Below, piece after piece: positions 52,787-61,457 of a stretch of 64,000 nt of DNA (position 1 is its first letter; every line of letters starts with the position of its first letter). Source of the stretch: JBBPZA01 sp963728925 (GTDB lineage Bacteria; Actinomycetota; Thermoleophilia; Solirubrobacterales; Solirubrobacteraceae); NCBI GenBank assembly GCA_963728925.1, contig CAVSMB010000012.1:1-64000 (forward strand), written 5' to 3'. The notes beneath the pieces are model-generated. The model searched no databases. It saw nothing but the letters and a program-made list of their open reading frames with translations, and was not told where the DNA came from. The position numbers and the translations under genes are program-made.

Positions 52787-53968
52787 GTGACCGCCGGTGC
52801 GCAGCGCCCCGCGCTCGGCGTCGGGCTGGTCGGCTACAGCTTCATGGGGCGCGCGCACTCGAACGCCTGGCGCACCGCGCCGCACGCCTTCGACCTGCCG
52901 CTCGCGCCGCGCATGGTGGCGATCGCCGGCCGTTCCGCCGAGAACGTCGAGGCCGCGCGCGCGCAGCTCGGCTGGGAGGTCGGGGTCACGGACTGGCGCG
53001 AGCTGCTCGAGCGCGACGACGTGGACCTCGTCGACATCTGCACGCCCGGCGACTCGCATGCCGAGATCGCCATCGCCGCGCTGGACGCCGGCAAGCACGT
53101 GCTCTGCGAGAAGCCGCTGGCCACGAGCGTCGCGGAGGGCGAGGCGATGGTCGCCGCCGCCGAGCGGGCGGCGCCCTCGGGCGTGCGGGCGATGGTCGGC
53201 TTCAACTACCGCCGGGTGCCGGCGCTCGCCTGGGCGAGGCGGCTCATCGAGGAAGGGCGACTGGGCGAGATCCGCCACGTACGAGCCGTCTACCTGCAGG
53301 ACTGGATCGTCGACCCCGAGTTCCCGCTCGTGTGGCGGCTCGTGGCCGAGCGGGCGGGCAGCGGGGCGCTGGGCGACATCGGCGCCCACATCGTCGACGC
53401 GTCGCAGTTCCTGCTCGGCGAGCAGATCACCGCGGTCAGCGGCCTGACCGAGACCTTCGTCGAGGAGCGGCCGCTCGCCGACGACTCGGCCGGGCTGAGC
53501 GCCGCCGGCGGCGCCGAGCAGCGCGGGAAGGTGACCGTCGACGACGCCGCGCTCTTCCTCGCGCGCTTCTCGAGCGGCGCGGTCGCCACCTTCGAGGCCA
53601 CCCGCTTCGCCACCGGGCGCAAGAACGGCCTGGCCATCGAGGTCAACGGGTCGCTCGGCTCGCTGCGCTTCGACCTCGAGCGCCTGTCCGAGCTCGAGCT
53701 CTACGACGCTCGCGACGACGCCGCGACCCAAGGCTTCCGGCGGATCCTCGTCACGGCGGCCGAGCACCCCTACATGGACGCGTGGTGGCCCCCGGGGCAC
53801 CTCATCGGCTGGGAGCACAGCTTCACGCACGAGGTCCGCGACCTGGTCACGGCGATCGCGACGGGCGAGCAGGCGCGGCCCACCTTCGCCGAGGGGCTGC
53901 AGGTCGAGCGCGTGCTCGCGGCGGTCTCCGCCTCGGCAGCGTCGGGCGCGTGGGAGGCGATCGGCTGA
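52787..53968 (+). CDS. Gfo/Idh/MocA-family dehydrogenase
   Basis: 393 aa, GTG start. The N-terminal Rossmann motif LGVGLVGYSFMGRAHSNAWR, VDLVDICTPGDSHAEIAIAA and HVLCEKPLATSVAEGEAM with the catalytic Lys of the EKP motif. The C-terminal domain has SGALGDIGAHIVDASQFLLG, the conserved D-x3-H catalytic motif. NAD(P)-dependent sugar or inositol dehydrogenase. It forms an operon with the isomerase; the GntR regulator gene lies convergent downstream. Confidence 0.9.
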   Translation: MTAGAQRPALGVGLVGYSFMGRAHSNAWRTAPHAFDLPLAPRMVAIAGRSAENVEAARAQLGWEVGVTDWRELLERDDVDLVDICTPGDSHAEIAIAALDAGKHVLCEKPLATSVAEGEAMVAAAERAAPSGVRAMVGFNYRRVPALAWARRLIEEGRLGEIRHVRAVYLQDWIVDPEFPLVWRLVAERAGSGALGDIGAHIVDASQFLLGEQITAVSGLTETFVEERPLADDSAGLSAAGGAEQRGKVTVDDAALFLARFSSGAVATFEATRFATGRKNGLAIEVNGSLGSLRFDLERLSELELYDARDDAATQGFRRILVTAAEHPYMDAWWPPGHLIGWEHSFTHEVRDLVTAIATGEQARPTFAEGLQVERVLAAVSASAASGAWEAIG

Positions 53969-53978
53969 TCGCTCCCGC

Positions 53979-54623
53979 TCAGCGGTCGTCGTGAGACCTC
54001 GGCCCGTTGCGCAGCAGCGCGAGCGTCGCCCCGAGGTGCTCGTCGACGATGCTCAGCGCGGCGTCCAGGTCGCGGTCGTCCACGGCGTCGGCCCACACGC
54101 GGTGCTCGGCCAGGACCTGGCGGTCGCGCCCGGTGTTGCGGACGAGGGCCGCGAGGTTCATCCGGGTCTGGCGGTCGCGCAGCGAGTCGTGGAGCTGCAG
54201 CAGGATCGGGTTGCCCGCGGCGGCGACGAAGATGCGGTGGAACTCGCGGTCGGCCTCGACGAACTCGCGCCAGTTCTCACGCGTCGCGAGCTCCTCCTGA
54301 CGGGCGATCACCTCCAACGGGGCCGCGCCGAGCCCCAGCTCGTTCTCGATGATCTTGCGGATCGCGAAGCGCTCGACCAGCAGCCGCGTCTCCATCACGT
54401 TCTCCACCTCGGCGGCGGACACCGCGACGACGATCGCGCCTCGCTTGGGGTACAGGGTGAGCAGGCCCTCGGACTCCAGGCGCAGGAACGCCTCTCGGAC
54501 CGGCGTGCGGCTGACGCCCACGTCGGCGCCGACGTCGCCCTCGGTGATCAGCGTCCCGCCGGGAAGGCGGCCGTCGAGGATGCGCTCCTTGGCGTACGCG
54601 TAAGCCCGGTCGGCCGCCGTCAT
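53979..54623 (-). CDS. GntR-family regulator (FadR/FCD subfamily)
   Basis: 214 aa. The N-terminal winged helix: YAKERILDGRLPGGTLITEG, GVSRTPVREAFLRLESEGLL and YPKRGAIVVAVS. The FCD effector domain is helical with EADREFHRIFVAAAGNPILL and RQVLAEHRVWADAVDDRDLD, which keep the metal-binding Asp and His residues. The ligand is probably a sugar acid or 2-oxo acid. It is divergent from the aminotransferase with overlapping upstream regions and may control the neighbouring catabolic operons. Confidence 0.88.
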   Translation of the reverse strand: MTAADRAYAYAKERILDGRLPGGTLITEGDVGADVGVSRTPVREAFLRLESEGLLTLYPKRGAIVVAVSAAEVENVMETRLLVERFAIRKIIENELGLGAAPLEVIARQEELATRENWREFVEADREFHRIFVAAAGNPILLQLHDSLRDRQTRMNLAALVRNTGRDRQVLAEHRVWADAVDDRDLDAALSIVDEHLGATLALLRNGPRSHDDR

Positions 54624-54640
54624 TGCACGAGCCTAGCCGG

Positions 54641-55834
54641 ATGACCCCGTCCCGGCGACCGGCGCTGGCCGACGCGGTCGGGCGGCTGGGCACCGAGTCG
54701 GCCTTCGCCGTCCTCGCCCGCGCCCGCGAGCTCGAGGCGGCCGGGCGCGACGTCATCCATCTCGAGATCGGCGAGCCGCACGCCGCGACCCCGGCCCACG
54801 TCGCCGATGCTGCCTTCGCCGCGGTGCGCGCGGGCGAGACCGGCTACTGCCCGAGCGCCGGGCTGACCGACTTCCGCGAGGTCATCGCGACCGAGGTCAG
54901 CACCACCCGGGGCGCGCGGATTCCCGTCGAGCGCGTCCTCGTCGGCAGCGGCGCCAAGCCCTTCCTGCTCTTCACGATCCTCGCGGTCTGCGAGCGCGGC
55001 GACGAGGTCGTGCTTCCCGACCCCGGCTTTCCGATCTACGAGTCGGCGATCCGCTACGCCGGCGCCGTCCCGGTGCCGTTGCCGCTGCGCGAATCCAGTG
55101 GCTTCAGCTTCGATCCCCTCCAGCTCGGAGCCCTTCTCGGGCCGCGGACCAAGCTCGTGATCCTCAACTCGCCCCAGAACCCCACCGGGGGCGTCGTGCC
55201 CGCGCACGACCTCGAAGAGGCCGCCGACCTCATCCTCGAGACGGACGCGTGGGTGCTGTCCGACGAGGTCTACTCGCGGCTCCTCTACGAGGGGACGTTC
55301 GCCTCCATCGCGAGCCTGCCGGGGCTGCTCGAGCGCACCGTCGTGCTCGACAGCCTCTCCAAGACCTACGCGATGACCGGGTGGCGCTGCGGCTACGCCT
55401 GCGTGCCCGAGCCGCTCGTCGAGCCGCTCGAGCGCTTCATCGTCAACTCGACGTCGTGCGTGCCGCCCTTCATCCAGCGGGCCGGGATCGCCGCACTCAC
55501 CGGGCCCCAGGACGACGTGGAGCGGATGCTCGCCGAGCTGCGCGCCCGGCGCGAGCTCACCGTTGCCGCCCTGAACCGGCTTCCGGGCGTGTCGTGCCGC
55601 GCGCCCGGAGGCGCCTTCTACGCGTTCCCGAACGTCTCCGCCGTGCCGCTCGGCTCGGAAGCCCTGGCGATGCGCCTGCTGGAGGACGCCGGCGTCGCCG
55701 TGCTGGCAGGCTCGGCCTTCGGCGCTGCGGGCGCCGACCACCTGCGCGTCTCCTACGCCACCTCGCCCGAGCTGCTCGAGGAGGCGTTCGAGCGGATGCG
55801 CGCGCTGCTCGGCGGTCTCGGGTCGGCGGCGTGA
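54641..55834 (+). CDS. PLP-dependent aminotransferase, class I/II
   Basis: 397 aa from ATG 54641 (TTG 54623 would overlap the GntR start). VIHLEIGEPHAATPAHVADA at the N-terminus, VLPDPGFPIYESAIRYAGA, LVILNSPQNPTGGVVPAHDL with the cofactor Asn, the Lys in LDSLSKTYAMTGWRCGY, and the C-terminal Arg in DHLRVSYAT. Fold-type I, similar to aspartate/alanine-type aminotransferases. The substrate cannot be set from sequence. Confidence 0.9.
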   Translation: MTPSRRPALADAVGRLGTESAFAVLARARELEAAGRDVIHLEIGEPHAATPAHVADAAFAAVRAGETGYCPSAGLTDFREVIATEVSTTRGARIPVERVLVGSGAKPFLLFTILAVCERGDEVVLPDPGFPIYESAIRYAGAVPVPLPLRESSGFSFDPLQLGALLGPRTKLVILNSPQNPTGGVVPAHDLEEAADLILETDAWVLSDEVYSRLLYEGTFASIASLPGLLERTVVLDSLSKTYAMTGWRCGYACVPEPLVEPLERFIVNSTSCVPPFIQRAGIAALTGPQDDVERMLAELRARRELTVAALNRLPGVSCRAPGGAFYAFPNVSAVPLGSEALAMRLLEDAGVAVLAGSAFGAAGADHLRVSYATSPELLEEAFERMRALLGGLGSAA

Positions 55835-55911
55835 GGCGGAGGGTGCCGGGCCTAGCGTTTGCCGCTGCCGGCTAGGGTGGGAGGGTTGAAGCGCCGAGGG
55901 GCTTCGCAGGC

Positions 55912-56022
55912 AGCATTTCGTAGCAAGAGACGGCCAACCGCGGTCACGTGCTACGAACCTCTTCGCCACGGGGAGCTTCGTAGCAAGCGGCCGGATCAGG
56001 GGACCCGTTGCTACGAAATGCT
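55912..56022. repeat. Palindromic repeat array with four GTAGC-core units
   Basis: The 304-bp gap between convergent genes (55835-56138) holds a perfect 15-bp inverted repeat, AGCATTTCGTAGCAA (55912-55926) and TTGCTACGAAATGCT (56008-56022). Nested inside is a 9-bp inverted pair, TGCTACGAA (55949-55957) and TTCGTAGCA (55977-55985). The four units alternate in orientation at 28-32 bp intervals. It resembles a REP-type unit or a complex terminator. The remainder of the gap shows only low-complexity GC-rich sequence. Confidence 0.7.
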
Positions 56023-56138
56023 CCCCTCCCCTCCCTCGTCGCCGCCGTAGACGCCGCGGGCCCCGCCACCGCAGATATGATCGGCCCTCGAGCGGGCCGC
56101 GGTGGCCGGCGCCGCCGCTCGCCGCCGCGCCGCGGCGG

Positions 56139-57266
56139 TCAACCGGCCAGCGACCCCGACTGCTCACGGCGGATCGCCCCGCTCGTCTCGCGCAGCGGGG
56201 CGCCGGGGCGCCCCGACCGGTGCGCGGTGATCTCGCCGAGGACGGCGATCGCCGTCTCCTCGACGGTGGCGGCGCCGATGTCCAGCCCGGCCGGGGCGAA
56301 GACCCGGGCGAGGTCTGCGTCGGTCGCGCCGGCCTCGCGCAGGCGGGCCTCGCGTTCGTGGGTCGTCTTGCGGCTTCCGAGCGCGCCGATGTAGCCGGCG
56401 TCGGTCGTGAACGCAGCCATCAGCGCGGGCACGTCGAGCTTGGGGTCGTGGGTGAACACCAGGACCGCGTCGCGCGACCCGAGCTGCTCCGAGGCGATGA
56501 CGGCGCCGGGCCACGCCGCGACGGTGTCAGCCGACGCGGTGAAGCGCGCCGAGTCCAGGAAGGCGCGGCGCGGGTCGGCGATCGTCACCCGGTAGCCCAT
56601 TCCGGAGGCGATCGTCGCCAGCGCCGCCGAGAAGTCGATCGCGCCGAAGACGATCATCCGCGGTGGCTCGGCGTTGACGCGGACGTGGACGCGCAGGCCC
56701 GTGCCCAGCGTCGTGCCGTCCTCGCCGAAGTGGCGCACCGCGGTGCGTCCGTGCGAGAGCAGCCCGCGGGCCTCGCGCTCGACGTTGACGTCGAGCAGCT
56801 CGGGGCCGGCGAGCGTTCCCGTCGTGCGCTCGGCGTCGACGTAGAGCTTGCTGCCGGCGGCCGGGCCGTCCAGCAGCGTGGCGACCGCGCTCGGCCGGTC
56901 CTCGGCGAGCCCCTCCAGGCCGGCGAGGGTCGGCTCGCGCGTCGCGGGGCCCAGCTCGTGGACGAAGACGTGGACGGTGCCTCCGCACATGAGGCCGACC
57001 GTGCCCGCGAGGTCATCGGAGATCCCGTAGGTGACCAGCCGCGGCGCGCCTCCTTCGAGGAGCCCCAGCGCCTCCTGGGCGACCGCGCTCTCCACGCAGC
57101 CGCCGGTGATGCTGCCCTCGATGCGCCCCTCAGCGTCGACGTACATGCTGGCGCCGACGTCGAGCGGGGCCGAGCCTTCGACGCCGACGAGCAGCCCGGC
57201 TGCCACCCGGCGGCCCTCGGCGAGCCACGCGGCGGCCGTCTCGGCGCTGCGCTGGGCCGGCCTCAT
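56139..57266 (-). CDS. XdhC/CoxF-family molybdenum-enzyme maturation factor
   Basis: 375 aa. The N-terminal XdhC domain has GLLVGVEGSAPLDVGASMYV, GSITGGCVESAVAQEALGLL and the VGLMCGGTVHVFVHEL motif; the C-terminal Rossmann domain has MIVFGAIDFSAALATIASGM and GYIGALGSRKTTHEREARLR. XdhC proteins bind molybdopterin cofactor and insert it into xanthine- or CO-dehydrogenase-type enzymes. No such enzyme is in this window. It overlaps the aldehyde dehydrogenase by 4 bp as last gene of the operon. Confidence 0.88.
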   Translation of the reverse strand: MRPAQRSAETAAAWLAEGRRVAAGLLVGVEGSAPLDVGASMYVDAEGRIEGSITGGCVESAVAQEALGLLEGGAPRLVTYGISDDLAGTVGLMCGGTVHVFVHELGPATREPTLAGLEGLAEDRPSAVATLLDGPAAGSKLYVDAERTTGTLAGPELLDVNVEREARGLLSHGRTAVRHFGEDGTTLGTGLRVHVRVNAEPPRMIVFGAIDFSAALATIASGMGYRVTIADPRRAFLDSARFTASADTVAAWPGAVIASEQLGSRDAVLVFTHDPKLDVPALMAAFTTDAGYIGALGSRKTTHEREARLREAGATDADLARVFAPAGLDIGAATVEETAIAVLGEITAHRSGRPGAPLRETSGAIRREQSGSLAG

Positions 57267-58831
57267 GACGGGTCCTGCGCCGGCACCGCGGCGGTTGTCA
57301 GCGTGCCGTCGATGCGGCGCCAGATCCCGCCGGGGTTCTCATCTCGCAACGGCTCGGGCAGGGCGTGCGACGGTGCGCTCTGCCAGCACACGGGGCGCAT
57401 GAACCGGCGCGTCGAGGCGAGCCCGACGGAGGTGTGGTCGGGCGTCGTCGTGGCGGGATACGGGCCACCGTGCTGCATCGCCCAGGTGACCGCGACGCCG
57501 GTCGGGAAGGCGTCGAAGACCAGGCGGCCGACCCGCGGGATCAGGACGCGCGCGAGCGCATCGACGAGCTCTGCGTCCTCGTGGGGCTGCGCGAAGACCG
57601 CCGCCGCGAGCTGCCCGTCGAAGGCCTCCAGGCCGGCCAGCAGGTCGGCGTCGCCGGCGTAGCGCGCGAGCACCACGGCCGGCCCGAAGTGCTCCTCGCG
57701 CAGCGCCTCGTGATCCACCACCGCCGTCGCGTCCGCCGACACCGCGACCGGCGCGTGGCGGAAGCCCGGCGCAGCGGCGCCGGCGTCCGGCGTCAGGACC
57801 TCGGTCCCCGCTTCGGCGGCGAGCTCGCCGAGCCCGGAGTCAAAGCCGTGAAGCAGGCGGTCGTTGAGCATGACCGGCGGATCGGTGTCCTGGAGGGCCG
57901 ACACGACGCCGGCGACGAAGGCGTCGCCGTCGGCGCCCGCCGGCACGAAGACGACGCCGGGCTTGGTGCACAGCTGGCCGGCCGCGAAGGTGATCGAGTT
58001 GAGCAGCGCGTCGCGGATCGCGTCGGCGCGCGCGCGCAGGGCGGCGGCGGTGACGACGCCGGGGTTCACGCTGCCCATCTCGGCGTAGACGGGGATCGGG
58101 CGCGGGCGGCGCGCCGCGCGGTCGAAGAGCGCGCGGCCCCCGCCGGTGGAGCCGGTGAAGCCGACGGCGGCGATGCCCTCGGCGTCCACGAGCGCCTCGC
58201 CGAGCTCCTGCGCGGCGCCCTGGACGATCGCGAACGTGCCCTCGGGCAATCCGGCCTTCGCCACCGCCTCGGCGACGCAGCGGCCGACGAGCTCGTTGAC
58301 TCCCGGCTGCGAGGGATGGCCCTTGGCGAGCACGGGACAGCCGGCGGCGAGCGCGGCGGCGCTGTCCCCGCCGGCGACCCCGAAGGCGAGCGGGAAGTTG
58401 CTGGCCCCGAAGACCGCGACCGGCCCGAGCGCGACGAGCATCCGCCGGACGTCCGGACGCGGAATGGGCTTGGCGTCGGGGTCGGCGGGGTCGATGATCG
58501 CCTCGAGGTGGTCGCCCTTCTCGATGACCTCCGCGAAGCGCTCGAGCTGCACGCACGTGCGCTCGAGCTCGCCGGCGACGCGCGTCGCCGGAAGGCCGCT
58601 CTCGGCCTCGCAGAGGTCGCGAAGCTCCTCGCCGGCGCCGCGCAGCGCGCCCGCCGCCCCGCGCAGAGCGACCGCTCGGCGCGCCGGGTCGGCCAGGCGC
58701 TCGTCGGCCAAGGCGCCCATCGCGGCGTCGACGAGCCCGGGCACGGCGTCGGGCGCGGTCTCGGGGTAGCGCTCGAGCTCGTCGCCGGAGCTCGGGTCGA
58801 CGGCGACGAGGACGGCCTCGGTGCTTGTCAT
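57263..58831 (-). CDS. NADP-dependent aldehyde dehydrogenase (ketoglutaric semialdehyde dehydrogenase type)
   Basis: 522 aa. VALGPVAVFGASNFPLAFGV, KGHPSQPGVNELVGRC, FTGSTGGGRALFDRAA, the catalytic Glu in PIPVYAEMGSVNPGVVTAA and the catalytic Cys in FAAGQLCTKPGVVFV. The length and these motifs fit alpha-ketoglutaric semialdehyde or 2,5-dioxovalerate dehydrogenases of the Weimberg pathway for sugars and sugar acids. Overlaps the genes on both sides by 4 bp, so it is co-translated with E3 and XdhC. Confidence 0.87.
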   Translation of the reverse strand: MTSTEAVLVAVDPSSGDELERYPETAPDAVPGLVDAAMGALADERLADPARRAVALRGAAGALRGAGEELRDLCEAESGLPATRVAGELERTCVQLERFAEVIEKGDHLEAIIDPADPDAKPIPRPDVRRMLVALGPVAVFGASNFPLAFGVAGGDSAAALAAGCPVLAKGHPSQPGVNELVGRCVAEAVAKAGLPEGTFAIVQGAAQELGEALVDAEGIAAVGFTGSTGGGRALFDRAARRPRPIPVYAEMGSVNPGVVTAAALRARADAIRDALLNSITFAAGQLCTKPGVVFVPAGADGDAFVAGVVSALQDTDPPVMLNDRLLHGFDSGLGELAAEAGTEVLTPDAGAAAPGFRHAPVAVSADATAVVDHEALREEHFGPAVVLARYAGDADLLAGLEAFDGQLAAAVFAQPHEDAELVDALARVLIPRVGRLVFDAFPTGVAVTWAMQHGGPYPATTTPDHTSVGLASTRRFMRPVCWQSAPSHALPEPLRDENPGGIWRRIDGTLTTAAVPAQDPS

Positions 58832-60252
58832 CTCGGGGTCCTTCCGGTTGCGACGTGGATTGGATGGCCGAGCACGAGCTCGGCCGCTTCGTGCAGGCTC
58901 TCGCTCAGCGTGGGGTGGGGATGGATGGTTCCCGCCAGATCCTCGGGCGAAGCCATGAGCTCGATGGCCAGGGTGGCTCCCGCGACGAGCTCCGAGGCGT
59001 GGGGGCCGACCGCGTGCACGCCGACGACGCGCTCGCCGGCGGCGTCGACCACGAGGAGGGTGAAGCCGTCCGCGGCGCCGAGCGTCGCGGCGCGCCCGGA
59101 GGCGGCGAGCGGGAAGGTCGCTGTGCGCACGTCCATCCCCTGCTCGCGGGCCTCGGCCTCGGTCAGGCCGACCGTTCCGATCTCGGGGTCGGTGAAGATC
59201 ACCGCGGGAATCGCGGCGGGCTCGAAGGCGGCGGGGCGGCCGTTCAGGGCCTCGGCCGCCACGGCAGCCTCGGCGCTGGCCTTGTGGGCGAGCGCCGGCC
59301 CGGCCACGACATCGCCTATCGCCGCGATGCGGGGTGTCGCACGCATGTCCTCGGCGACCGGGATCAGGCCGCCGGCCCCGACCGCGATGCCGGCGGCGGC
59401 GAGCCCGAGGTCGCCGGTGTTGGGCACGCGACCCACGGCGACGACCACGCGCTGCGCCGGTACCCCGTGCTCCCCCTCGGCGTCGCGCACGACGAGCTGG
59501 TCGTCCTCGAGCCGCTCGGCCGTGGTCGCTAGGCGCAGCTCGACGCCGAGGGCCTGGAGGCGGCGCAGCACGGGCCGCGTGAGCGCGACGTCGACTGTCG
59601 GCAGCACGCGGTCGAGCGCCTCGACGACGGTGACGCGCGCGCCCAGCTTGGCCAGCGCGGTGCCGAGCTCGAGCCCGATGTAGCCGGCGCCCATCACCGC
59701 CACGCTCTCGGGCACATCAGCAAGAGCGAGCGCGCCGGTCGAATCGAGGACCCGCTCGCCGTCGAAGGGCAGGCCCGGCAGCTCCATCGGGGACGAGCCG
59801 GTGGCGATGATCGCGTGCTCGAACTCGAGGAACTGGACCTCGTCGCCGGCCGTCCGGACGGCGACGCGATCGGGCCTGTTGAAGCGCGCGCGGCCGTGTA
59901 CCAAGGTGACCTTGCCTTGGGCGAGCAGGCGCCCCACCGAGCGCGCCAGGCCGAGGCACAGCTCCCGGCGCCACCCCTGGAAGCGCTCGAGCGAGACGCG
60001 TGCGCCGTCCACCGTGAGGCCCATCGCTTCCATCTCGGTGACGTGCTGGGCCGTCGCGGCGAGCTCGATGAGCGCCTTGCTCGGAATGCACCCGACCTGC
60101 AGGCACACACCACCCAGCCCGTCGGGCCCGGCCTCGTCGACGAGCGTGACCTGGCGACCGAGCTGGGCGGCGCGGATCGCGGCGACGTAGCCGCCGGGGC
60201 CGCCGCCGACGACGAGCAGGTCGACCGACTCGGCCAGCTCGCCGACGACCAT
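58828..60252 (-). CDS. lpdA: Dihydrolipoyl dehydrogenase (E3)
   Basis: 474 aa flavoprotein. FAD-binding DLLVVGGGPGGYVAAIRAAQ, the redox-active disulfide GGVCLQVGCIPSKAL, NAD-binding VAVMGAGYIGLELGTALAKL, AIGDVVAGPALAHKASAEA, and the C-terminal HPHPTLSESLHEAAE with the catalytic His-Glu pair. It reoxidises the lipoyl groups of the E2 encoded just upstream. ATG 60252 overlaps the E2 stop by one base. Confidence 0.92.
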   Translation of the reverse strand: MVVGELAESVDLLVVGGGPGGYVAAIRAAQLGRQVTLVDEAGPDGLGGVCLQVGCIPSKALIELAATAQHVTEMEAMGLTVDGARVSLERFQGWRRELCLGLARSVGRLLAQGKVTLVHGRARFNRPDRVAVRTAGDEVQFLEFEHAIIATGSSPMELPGLPFDGERVLDSTGALALADVPESVAVMGAGYIGLELGTALAKLGARVTVVEALDRVLPTVDVALTRPVLRRLQALGVELRLATTAERLEDDQLVVRDAEGEHGVPAQRVVVAVGRVPNTGDLGLAAAGIAVGAGGLIPVAEDMRATPRIAAIGDVVAGPALAHKASAEAAVAAEALNGRPAAFEPAAIPAVIFTDPEIGTVGLTEAEAREQGMDVRTATFPLAASGRAATLGAADGFTLLVVDAAGERVVGVHAVGPHASELVAGATLAIELMASPEDLAGTIHPHPTLSESLHEAAELVLGHPIHVATGRTPR

Positions 60253-61457
60253 CAGCGCAGGTCCTCGAAGCCGAGCAGCGGCTCCTCGAGGAGCTCGACG
60301 ACCTGAGTCACGAACGCGCCGAGCGTGTCTCCGTCGAGCACCCGGTGGTCGCCGGAGACGGCCAGGGCGCAGATGGGCCGGACGCCCGGGGCGCCGTCGA
60401 CGGGTACGACGCGGTCGCGCACGGCGCCGACGCCGAAGTTCGCCACCTGCGGCGGCAGGATGATCGGCGTCCCGAGCCAGATGCCCAGCCCGCCGTAGTT
60501 GTTCACGGTGAACGTTCCGCCGGTGAGCTGGTCGGGGCGCAGACGCCGTTCGCGGGCGGCTCGCCCGAGCGCCGCGATCTCGAGCGCCAGCTCTCCCACC
60601 GAGCGCTGGTCGGCGTCGCGGACGACGGGGACCATGAGGCCCTCGGGGGTCGCGGTGGCGATCCCGAGGTGGACATGGCCGTGCAGCGTGATCTCCTCGC
60701 GCCCGAGGTCGATCGATGCGTTCACGTAGGGGTGGTCGGCGAGCGCCCGTACCGCCGCCGCCGCGATCAGCGGGGTCGGCGTCAGCGCACGCGCCAGCTC
60801 CTCCTCGCCGCGCTCCTGCGCGCGGCGCCGCAGCGCCGCGCGGGCCTCGAGCAGGCGGGTCGCGTCGACCTCGCGGTAGTCGATGATGTGGGGGATCTCC
60901 TGCCAGGCCCTGGTCAGCGTCGTGGCGATCGCGCGGCGCACACCGCGCAGCGGGACGACCTCCCCGGGCCGCGCGGGCACGGGGCCAGGTCGGGCGGGCG
61001 GCCCCGGCGATGCCGGCTCGGCCGCGCGATTGGGCGCGTCGCCGCTCCCGGCTCGCTCGACGTCCTCGCGCAGGATGCGCCCCTGCGGCCCGCTGGCCGC
61101 GACGGCGGCGAGGTCGACGCCGAGCTCGCGCGCGCGGCGTCGAGTGGCCGGCGAAGCGAGCGGTCGCCCGGCGCCGGGCGGCGCGCCCGGCGGGGAGCCG
61201 GCCGCCGCCGCGTCTGGCTCGATCAGCGCGAGGACCGCGCCGACGTCGAGGCGCTCGCCCTCGGCGACCCCGAGTGCTGTGACCACCCCTGTCGCCGGGC
61301 TCGGTATGACGACGATCGCCTTGTCGGTCTGGACCTCGACGAGCTCTTGGTCTTCCTTGACGTGGTCGCCGACGGCGACGCGCCACTCGATGATGTCGGC
61401 TCCGTCGATCCCCTCCCCGATGTCGGGCAGGCGAAACTCCACCGGCTGCGGGCTCAA
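60252..61457 (-). CDS. 2-oxo acid dehydrogenase E2 (dihydrolipoamide acyltransferase)
   Basis: 401 aa. One lipoyl domain (VEFRLPDIGEGIDGADIIEW; lipoyl Lys in VQTDKAIVVIPSPATG), a Pro/Ala linker, an E1/E3-binding domain (SPATRRRARELGVDLAAVAA), a second linker and the acyltransferase core with FTVNNYGGLGIWLGTPII and the catalytic SGDHRVLDG. TTG 61457 (TTGA overlap with the E1beta stop, GGAAG upstream) was chosen; GTG 61442 is the alternative. The short single-lipoyl form fits branched-chain or pyruvate complexes. Confidence 0.9.
   Translation of the reverse strand: MSPQPVEFRLPDIGEGIDGADIIEWRVAVGDHVKEDQELVEVQTDKAIVVIPSPATGVVTALGVAEGERLDVGAVLALIEPDAAAAGSPPGAPPGAGRPLASPATRRRARELGVDLAAVAASGPQGRILREDVERAGSGDAPNRAAEPASPGPPARPGPVPARPGEVVPLRGVRRAIATTLTRAWQEIPHIIDYREVDATRLLEARAALRRRAQERGEEELARALTPTPLIAAAAVRALADHPYVNASIDLGREEITLHGHVHLGIATATPEGLMVPVVRDADQRSVGELALEIAALGRAARERRLRPDQLTGGTFTVNNYGGLGIWLGTPIILPPQVANFGVGAVRDRVVPVDGAPGVRPICALAVSGDHRVLDGDTLGAFVTQVVELLEEPLLGFEDLR

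Noticed and set aside
55912..56022. CRISPR array
   Set aside because: Units alternate in orientation, are only 9-15 bp long and number four; no cas genes are near. A palindromic repeat fits better.
54620..56167. 515-codon minus-strand frame over the aminotransferase
   Set aside because: No domain, and the plus-strand aminotransferase with all PLP motifs explains the coding signal.
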